From Rhodobiaceae bacterium (GTDB lineage: Bacteria > Pseudomonadota > Alphaproteobacteria > Parvibaculales > Parvibaculaceae), in the NCBI GenBank assembly GCA_003330885.1, contig CP030277.1:3770001-3834000 (forward strand): a stretch of 64,000 nucleotides of DNA, written 5' to 3'. The translations under genes were made by a program, and so were the position numbers. Below are positions 58,266 through 64,000 of this stretch, piece after piece. Positions within the stretch are counted from its first letter, which is position 1; each line of letters begins with the position of its first letter. The notes under the pieces were generated by a model, which was not told the DNA's origin, did no database searches, and was given only the letters and a program-made list of their open reading frames with translations.

Positions 58266-59471
58266 TTAAAGGCCGAGAACGGCCTTCGCCATAATGTTGC
58301 GCTGAACTTCGTTAGAGCCACCAAAGATCGTATTCGCCCGGCCGTTCATATATTTCGGCACAACCATCAAAGTATGGTCGGGGCCAACCGGTGCAACATT
58401 TGAGCCCCAGGTCCGAGCTTCCATCACGTGTGGTGCGATATAGTGGGAAATCGCCTCGACACCAAGTTCCGTAATGGTTTGAGTCATGGTGGAGCCGCGC
58501 AGCTTGATCATAGACGCCGCTGCACCCGGGTTCTGGCCTGATGACAGCGACGACATGATCCGGTGTTCTGTGAACTCGACCGCCGTCACTTCAACTTCTG
58601 CCTCATCAACTTTGCGACGGAAGGCGGGGTCATCAATCAGGGCACCCTCGCCATCTGATACTTCTTGGCCGGCAATGTTTTTCAAGCGGTTGAGCGCATT
58701 GCGAAGGTTGGCGCCATGGGCAGACCCGCCCCGCTCAAACTCCAACAGATATTTCGCGACCGTCCAGCCGTTATTCTCTTCGCCAATGCGGTTGGCTTTC
58801 GGCACGCGCACATCATCAAAGAAAACCTGGTTCACTTCATGATCGCCGGAGATGGTGATGATGGGTTCAACAGAGATGCCAGGCAGGTCCATCGGGAAGA
58901 CGATAAAGGAAATGCCTTCCTGTCTTTTGCCTTCGCTGCTGGTGCGCACCAGGCAGAACATGTGGTTGGCGAAGTGCGCGCCCGTTGTCCAGATCTTCGT
59001 GCCGTTGATGATATAGTCGTCGCCATCAGAAACAGCTTTGGTTTGAAGAGAGGCAAGGTCAGAACCCGAGCCAGGTTCGGAATATCCCTGACACCACCAA
59101 TGCGTGCCGTCCAGAATTTTAGGCAGATACTTCGCGCGCTGCTCGTCGGTGCCATGACCCATGAGCGTCGGTCCAACCATGGAAAGACCCATAGAGCTCA
59201 ACCCCGGTGCGCCAGCGGCGGCGCACTCGGAAGCAAAAATAAACTTCTGCATCACGGTCCAGCCTGTGCCGCCAAATTCCTTCGGCCAGCTCGGCGCTGC
59301 CCAACCTTGAGCATTCAGCGTTTTCAGCCATTCAACCCGCAACGGATGATCGGTTAGGATGCCGCTGGTGAGCCGCGCATGTGCTTTCAGCTGGTCGGTG
59401 AGCTTCTCATCGAGAAAGGCGCGCACTTCATCACGAAAGGCAGCTTCTTCGGGTTTCATTGCCAGATCCAT
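58266..59471 (-). CDS. Acyl-CoA dehydrogenase family protein, tandem copy 1
   Basis: A 401-residue FAD enzyme, first gene of a leftward pair. It has G-Y-S-E-P-G-S-G-S-D near residue 129, I-W-T-T-G-A-H-F-A-N near 161 and L-E-F-E-R-G-G-S near 243. The C-terminal site reads F-G-G-S-N-E-V-Q-R-N-I, as in the neighbour, with glycine in place of glutamate. This subgroup of dehydrogenases is frequent in clusters for bulky acyl-CoA esters such as steroid side chains or branched acids. Divergent from an SDR gene, with a 169-base shared promoter region in which I see no clear operator. Confidence 0.92.
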   Translation of the reverse strand: MDLAMKPEEAAFRDEVRAFLDEKLTDQLKAHARLTSGILTDHPLRVEWLKTLNAQGWAAPSWPKEFGGTGWTVMQKFIFASECAAAGAPGLSSMGLSMVGPTLMGHGTDEQRAKYLPKILDGTHWWCQGYSEPGSGSDLASLQTKAVSDGDDYIINGTKIWTTGAHFANHMFCLVRTSSEGKRQEGISFIVFPMDLPGISVEPIITISGDHEVNQVFFDDVRVPKANRIGEENNGWTVAKYLLEFERGGSAHGANLRNALNRLKNIAGQEVSDGEGALIDDPAFRRKVDEAEVEVTAVEFTEHRIMSSLSSGQNPGAAASMIKLRGSTMTQTITELGVEAISHYIAPHVMEARTWGSNVAPVGPDHTLMVVPKYMNGRANTIFGGSNEVQRNIMAKAVLGL

Positions 59472-59640
59472 GGATCTCGTCTCCTCCGTTTGCGTCAGGG
59501 CACTTTGGCCTCTTTTGCTGACATTCTAGCGCACATGGGCAAAGACACCAAAGAAGCAGTATGAAGCTGTCCTTTCGCCTTTCTGCCCTTGCGTCAAACA
59601 GATAGAGTTCGGGCAATCTGAAACCGGAGGAAATGTCAAA

Positions 59641-60411
59641 ATGGATCTAGGACTTAAAGGTAAGCGTGCTGTGATATTGGGCGGAACGCGCGGCATTGGG
59701 CGAGCGATCACTGACCTGTTGGCGGACGAAGGGACCAATGTGGCTATTTGTGCCCGCAATCAGGAACAGATTGATGAGGCGGTGTCGGCGCTTAAGAACA
59801 AGGGCATCAATGCTTTTGGAAAGTCCGTCGACATTGCCGATGGACCAGCACTTCAGGCATGGGTTGGCGAAGCAGCAAAAGATCTCGGTGGTATCGACAT
59901 CCTGATCTCAAATGCCAGCGCTTTGAGCGCCGGGAACGAAGAAGCCAACTGGCAGGCAGGCTTTGATGTGGATGTCATGGGTGCGCAACGTTCCATCACA
60001 TCAGCACTCCCACATCTCGAAAAGTCGGCAGCAGCAGGTGGTGATGCGTCTATCGTCATCATCTCGTCAGTGTCTGCGGCAGAAACAAGTCATCCCAATG
60101 CCTATGGCGCGATGAAGGCGGCACTCATTCATGTCGCGAAAGGCTTTGCGAAGCAATATGCAGACAAGCATGTCCGGTGCAATGTTGTGTCCCCTGGGAC
60201 TGTCTATTTCAAAGGTGGCGTCTGGCACATGATCGAAGAAAACATGCCTGATGTTTATAAGGATGCCATGTCAAACAACCCCATGGGTCGGATGGCGTCA
60301 CCAGAAGATATCGCCAATGCAACCGTCTTCCTTTCATCGCCCCGGTCCAGTTTTACAACGGGCATCAATATGGTTGTCGATGGGGCATATACCACCCGGG
60401 TAAACTTCTAG
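59641..60411 (+). CDS. Short-chain dehydrogenase/reductase (SDR)
   Basis: A 256-residue classical SDR. The cofactor motif is G-G-T-R-G-I-G (residues 14-20), the catalytic serine is in V-I-I-S-S-V-S near 140 and the tyrosine-lysine pair is Y-G-A-M-K near 155-159. The arginine after the first strand (A-R-N) suggests NADPH rather than NADH. It follows a GGAGG site closely. It would oxidise or reduce a hydroxyl or keto group, perhaps the 3-hydroxyacyl-CoA made after the divergent acyl-CoA dehydrogenases; this is inference from position. Confidence 0.92.
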   Translation: MDLGLKGKRAVILGGTRGIGRAITDLLADEGTNVAICARNQEQIDEAVSALKNKGINAFGKSVDIADGPALQAWVGEAAKDLGGIDILISNASALSAGNEEANWQAGFDVDVMGAQRSITSALPHLEKSAAAGGDASIVIISSVSAAETSHPNAYGAMKAALIHVAKGFAKQYADKHVRCNVVSPGTVYFKGGVWHMIEENMPDVYKDAMSNNPMGRMASPEDIANATVFLSSPRSSFTTGINMVVDGAYTTRVNF

Positions 60412-60423
60412 GACTTTGCCAGC

Positions 60424-61614
60424 TTAGGCTGAAGACGGTGCAGAGCCATCGTCTTCAGACCACCTGGCTGCTTCATGACAAAGACGGGCAATCACCTGGT
60501 CGAGACTGGTTGGGGCAATGCCTCTATAAAAACCGACAATCTCGCGAATGATATCCTGAACAGGTTTTTCAGACGTCCCGTGATGGGGCTTCTGGCTTTC
60601 CTCGGCGATGCGTTTGATGGCAGCGACAAGCGCGAAGCGAAAATAGGGTGGAAGACCGCTCTCGCGGTAGAGATTGCCAAGGACCTCCGTCCCTGCACCA
60701 TGAAAAGCACGGGCCACTTCGTCATAAGGACGATTTGTGAGCACGTGAAACGCCGCCATTGAAAATTCCAGCGATCCTCCACATGTCATGCGGAGAAGGA
60801 GAGAGGGTGTCAGATCATTGTGTCCGTTCAGCGTGGTAGCAAGCCCTATGAGCTCTTCAAGCGTAGCATCAGCGTTTGATGCTGAGCGAGACAGGGCATC
60901 TTCCATCGCCGCATTGACGATGGCATCAGCCATTTGCGGAGGCAGTGCATGGGTTTCGATCAGCGTTTGGCGGACCGATGACCCGATTGCCCGATCAAAG
61001 CGATCCGTCAGAATGATCTTATGACACTGAGCCACGACGGGCGCGCTCAACCCCTGACGCGCTGATACCAGGGTGAGCATGCGTCCATCCAGATCATCGC
61101 GGGCAAACAGGGCGCCATACCCATCTTCATCAATCTTCGCACTTGTGTTTGAGAGGATCGTTTCAACGGCACGGCGTTTGCCGGTCCTCAACAGGGGTCC
61201 GGACACGGCTTCTGTGAGGTCGGGACGCGTTGCAATGCTGATCTGAGCTTGCTCATCAGCCGCGCCACTCTCAATCAGATCAACCAAAAAACCCTCTGTC
61301 AGAACCGATGATCTCTCTAAAACCGGGCTGGCTACATCTGATACGTCTGCAGCCAACCTCTCAGCAACAGCGGGCGGTAAGAAAGGATAGTCGGCGATCG
61401 CACGGGCAACAGATGCCCGCACCTGTTGCTCCGCATCCAGGCTGAGAGTTGCGAGGATGTCGTGGGCCTGCCGTCTGTCGTCTTCAGCGAGGTCTGATCT
61501 GGACGTGAGCGCGCCGAGGGCTTCAGCTGCTGTCAGCTTGCCATCCAAACTGCCTGTGGCATCAGCCTTTAGCGGGTCGGTTCTGTCCTCTGCCGATTTG
61601 TCTTCTCTGCTCAT
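60424..61614 (-). CDS. DUF2336 domain-containing protein
   Basis: A 396-residue soluble, mainly helical protein. It has a disordered charged start (1-28), then HEAT-like helical pairs (L-A-E-D-D-R-R-Q-A-H-D-I-L and V-R-A-S-V-A-R-A-I-A-D-Y-P-F-L-P-P-A-V-A-E-R-L-A) which are the hallmark of DUF2336, an alphaproteobacterial family of unknown role. The last third, with R-L-C-H-E-A-A-R-W near the end, is less conserved. It is encoded by a single leftward gene, converging on the SDR gene with 12 bases between. Confidence 0.85.
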   Translation of the reverse strand: MSREDKSAEDRTDPLKADATGSLDGKLTAAEALGALTSRSDLAEDDRRQAHDILATLSLDAEQQVRASVARAIADYPFLPPAVAERLAADVSDVASPVLERSSVLTEGFLVDLIESGAADEQAQISIATRPDLTEAVSGPLLRTGKRRAVETILSNTSAKIDEDGYGALFARDDLDGRMLTLVSARQGLSAPVVAQCHKIILTDRFDRAIGSSVRQTLIETHALPPQMADAIVNAAMEDALSRSASNADATLEELIGLATTLNGHNDLTPSLLLRMTCGGSLEFSMAAFHVLTNRPYDEVARAFHGAGTEVLGNLYRESGLPPYFRFALVAAIKRIAEESQKPHHGTSEKPVQDIIREIVGFYRGIAPTSLDQVIARLCHEAARWSEDDGSAPSSA

Positions 61615-61792
61615 GCGGCTCTCCAGATAGGAATATCTAGAGTGCCAAGCGGGTATTAAGGCCTGTTTAATGTTTCACCATCTGCCCCGAATTCGCGCCC
61701 AACCGTCACATAAGTTTCGCACGCAAGGTTAATAAATTTGCCTAGCTTCCTCGAGACGACAGACAAAGACCAGAAGACGAGGACATTTCCGT

Positions 61793-63322
61793 ATGCGCGC
61801 ACTTTCATTGGCGGCCCTGCTCGCAGGTTCAGCACTTTTGACGGGCCCGGCCTGGAGCAGTGACAGGCTGACTTTCACCCCTCTTACCACCTATGAAACT
61901 GGTGTGTTTGATGAAGGTGCTGCGGAAATCGTGGTGTATTCCGCTGAGACGCAAAAGCTCTTTGTTGTGAACGCAGATGCAGGCGAAGTGGACGTGCTGG
62001 ATATTTCCGACCCAACGTCGCCGGCAAAGGTCAACACGCTAAGCACTAAAGCGCATGGCAAAGGGGTGAACTCCGTTGCTGTACATGGTGACCTCGTTGC
62101 CGTAGCCGTGGTCGGTCCGTCAAAACAAGAGGCAGGCAAACTTGTTTTCTTCGACCTTGACGGCAATGAGAAAGGGGTTGTCTCTGTTGGTGCGAACCCT
62201 GACATGGTGACATTTACGCCTGACGGAGCTTACGCATTGGTTGCCAATGAAGGCGAGCCATCAAAGGACTACACCAACGACCCGGAAGGAACTGTGAGTG
62301 TCATCACCGTTGCGGATATGACAGTGCGCACAGCAGATTTTTCAGGCTTTGAGTCTGTGCCAGAGGGCATGCGGATCGTGAAACCTGGAAGTTCTATCGC
62401 CGCCGATGTTGAGCCAGAGTACGTTGCGGTATCGGCGGACGGCTCGACAGCCTATGTCACCTTGCAGGAGAATAATGGCATCGCGGTCGTTGATGTCGCG
62501 AGCGCTCAAGTGACGAGCCTTCTGGGGCTTGGCTACAAAGACCATTCGCAAATTCCGTTGGATGCATCGAACAAGGACGGTGGTACGAACATCAAGACTT
62601 GGCCTGTGATGGGCATGTACCAGCCGGACTCCATCGTCTCCTTTGAAGTTGCGGGTCAGACTTACCTGATGACCGCTAATGAAGGCGACGCGAAAGACTA
62701 TGACGGATGGTCTGAAGAAACCCGGGTCGCGAAGCTCACGCTTGACCCAACCGCGTTTCCAAATGCAGCCGTCCTGCAGGAAAGCGGAAATCTGGGGCGT
62801 CTGAAAACCACCACAAGCATGGGCGACATAGATGGCGATGGAGATCATGATGTCATCTATTCTTACGGCGCCCGGTCGTTTTCCATCTGGTCGACCACAG
62901 GCGAGCTGGTGTTTGATTCAGCTGATGATTTTGAGCGCATCACCGCGGCCCGTCTGGGGCGCGACTTTAACTCCACCAATGATGAGAATGACAAGGGCGA
63001 CAATCGCTCCGATGACAAGGGGCCTGAACCTGAAGCACTGACAGTGGGCAAGATCGGCGGTAAGACGATTGCCTTTATCGGCCTTGAGCGTGTTGGCGGC
63101 GTGATGGCTTATGACGTGAGTGATCCTGCGAACGCTGAGTTTCTCGGCTATCACAATAATCGCAACTTTTCGGGCAACGCAGAGGCAGGCAAAGCAGGCG
63201 ATCTGGGACCGGAAGGCATGGCCTTCATTCCTGCCCGCCAATCACCCAACGGCAAAGACCTATTGGCCGTCGCCAATGAAGTGAGTGGCACTACGTCAAT
63301 TTTCGAAATCACATTGAACTGA
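61793..63322 (+). CDS. Secreted choice-of-anchor I family beta-propeller protein
   Basis: A 509-residue exported protein with a signal peptide (cleavage near A-W-S, about 22). The repeated beta-propeller blades include F-V-V-N-A-D-A-G-E-V-D-V-L-D-I-S-D-P near residue 55, N-E-G-E-P-S-K-D-Y near 152 and the calcium-loop-like D-I-D-G-D-G-D-H-D near 345; the G-L-E-R-V-G-G-V-M-A-Y-D-V-S-D-P segment near 425 matches the choice-of-anchor I family, often named alkaline-phosphatase-like. No extra C-terminal anchor or sorting domain is present. Role unknown; possibly secreted phosphatase or phytase. A strong terminator follows. Confidence 0.87.
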   Translation: MRALSLAALLAGSALLTGPAWSSDRLTFTPLTTYETGVFDEGAAEIVVYSAETQKLFVVNADAGEVDVLDISDPTSPAKVNTLSTKAHGKGVNSVAVHGDLVAVAVVGPSKQEAGKLVFFDLDGNEKGVVSVGANPDMVTFTPDGAYALVANEGEPSKDYTNDPEGTVSVITVADMTVRTADFSGFESVPEGMRIVKPGSSIAADVEPEYVAVSADGSTAYVTLQENNGIAVVDVASAQVTSLLGLGYKDHSQIPLDASNKDGGTNIKTWPVMGMYQPDSIVSFEVAGQTYLMTANEGDAKDYDGWSEETRVAKLTLDPTAFPNAAVLQESGNLGRLKTTTSMGDIDGDGDHDVIYSYGARSFSIWSTTGELVFDSADDFERITAARLGRDFNSTNDENDKGDNRSDDKGPEPEALTVGKIGGKTIAFIGLERVGGVMAYDVSDPANAEFLGYHNNRNFSGNAEAGKAGDLGPEGMAFIPARQSPNGKDLLAVANEVSGTTSIFEITLN

Positions 63323-63344
63323 TGCACTTGGCTGTTGCGTAGGG

Positions 63345-63376
63345 AGCGGCGCGGTGCGTATTACCGTGCCGCTTTT
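63345..63376 (+). terminator. Rho-independent terminator after the choice-of-anchor I gene
   Basis: An 11-base stem AGCGGCGCGGT (63345-63355) / ACCGTGCCGCT (63363-63373) with one G-U pair, loop of 7, then TTTT. It overlaps the last codons of the convergent amidotransferase gene. Confidence 0.82.
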
Positions 63377-64000
63377 GCCTCTTCACAAACCGCCAACCAT
63401 CTGCGCATCACGGTGCGCGCAAAACCTGCTTGGGGCTTGTGATAGGTGGCGACGTCTTTCTCCATCTGTGCGATATGGGGGGCAGGTTCGTCCTTGAGCT
63501 CTGCCGCATGGAGTTTTGCCCAGTTCATGAGCGTAGGTTGGTCGAGTTCCAGGTGGAACTGCAGCCCCCAATTCAGATCGCCTATTCTGAAAGCTTGCCC
63601 AGGACAGTCGGGACGGGTGGAGAGTGGTACAGCACCATCTGGAAGATCAAACGTATCGCCGTGCCATTGCATCAAGGGAAGGTCCGGTGGGCTGTCTTTT
63701 AGGAGAATATCTTCCTGCGCGGTGGGAAGCCAGGTTTGCGGAAGGAACCCCCATTCTGTATGCCCGAGAGGCTTCACACCGCCACCATGGGCATCTGCCA
63801 GAAGTTGAGCACCGAAACAAACGCCCATTACGGGTTTGCGGGCAACATTAAAAGCTCGGAGCAATTGTCGTGTCTGATCGACGAAGGGATAATCAGCTTC
63901 ATCAAGAATGCTCATCGCGCCACCGAGCACAACGAGGCCATCAAAGCCATCTGGACTGGTTGGTACGGAGCCCGGCAGTTCCAGATCGTGGCTGATGTCT
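63361..64000 (-). CDS. Type 1 glutamine amidotransferase-like protein, C-terminal part (cut by window edge)
   Basis: The leftward frame is open through the right edge, so the N-terminus is outside; about 212 residues are visible. It contains G-L-V-V-L-G-G-A-M-S (substrate loop), the nucleophile cysteine in G-V-C-F-G-A-Q-L-L-A and the histidine-glutamate pair in L-Q-F-H-L-E-L, the full triad of class I amidotransferases. Stand-alone proteins of this type hydrolyse gamma-glutamyl bonds or have unknown partners. The C-terminal 60 residues are helical. It is not joined to a synthetase domain in the visible part. Confidence 0.85.
   Translation of the reverse strand, partial: DISHDLELPGSVPTSPDGFDGLVVLGGAMSILDEADYPFVDQTRQLLRAFNVARKPVMGVCFGAQLLADAHGGGVKPLGHTEWGFLPQTWLPTAQEDILLKDSPPDLPLMQWHGDTFDLPDGAVPLSTRPDCPGQAFRIGDLNWGLQFHLELDQPTLMNWAKLHAAELKDEPAPHIAQMEKDVATYHKPQAGFARTVMRRWLAVCEEAKAAR

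Noticed and set aside
1-64000. Search by eye for tRNA genes, rRNA, integrases, transposases and defence genes
   Set aside because: None seen; no CCA-ending cloverleaf-like stretch, no transposase-like protein and no restriction or toxin-antitoxin pair among the plausible genes.

Overview
The window reads as chromosomal DNA of a free-living alphaproteobacterium, most likely near the Parvibaculales or Rhizobiales. I infer this from marker families rather than from a search: a PodJ-like Sel1-repeat polarity protein, a DUF2336 protein, a DUF6460 membrane protein, the TIGR02186/TauE pair, the Lhr-type helicase plus PdeM pair, and a very high density of acyl-CoA genes. Genes are tightly packed with many ATGA-type stop/start overlaps. 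I see no rRNA, tRNA, insertion sequence, prophage or CRISPR array.

Layout. 1-5.3 kb: a cut-off TPR protein, an S24/LexA-type repressor, DUF952, pyrD, an ArsC-like reductase flanked by two palindromic repeat elements, a MATE pump and two PaaI-type thioesterases. 5.4-12.4 kb: a flavin monooxygenase, TetR regulator, HSL-type esterase, acyl-CoA ligase, DUF457 membrane hydrolase and quinone oxidoreductase. 12.4-25.7 kb: mostly envelope and housekeeping genes (DUF1131 lipoprotein, MscS channel, DNA-repair helicase and PdeM, CcdA, TauE exporter, large PodJ-like protein, orphan TRAP-type binding protein, CAP lipoprotein). 25.7-28.6 kb: a MerR regulator with a clear operator, a long-chain-type acyl-CoA dehydrogenase, a small secreted acidic repeat protein, a candidate small RNA and a cold-shock protein.

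29-60 kb is a catabolic region for acyl-CoA thioesters, lipids and probably hydrophobic or cyclic compounds: crotonases, alpha/beta hydrolases, four further acyl-CoA dehydrogenases, three adjacent double-hotdog thioesterases, hydratase-2 and MaoC proteins, an Old Yellow Enzyme, a dienoyl-CoA isomerase, a thiolase, an alkylsulfatase-like metallohydrolase, a styrene-oxide-isomerase-like membrane protein and four TetR regulators, most with a visible palindromic operator next to them. 60-64 kb: DUF2336, a secreted choice-of-anchor I protein and a cut-off glutamine amidotransferase.

Together the accessory genes cover import, activation (acyl-CoA ligase), oxidation (flavin monooxygenase, Old Yellow Enzyme, SDR), all four steps of beta-oxidation and thioester release, with local regulators. 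No single pathway can be read off from the sequence alone. The most unusual items are the styrene-oxide-isomerase-like protein, the thioesterase triplet, the acidic repeat protein next to a candidate small RNA, and a TetR regulator with two helix-turn-helix domains.
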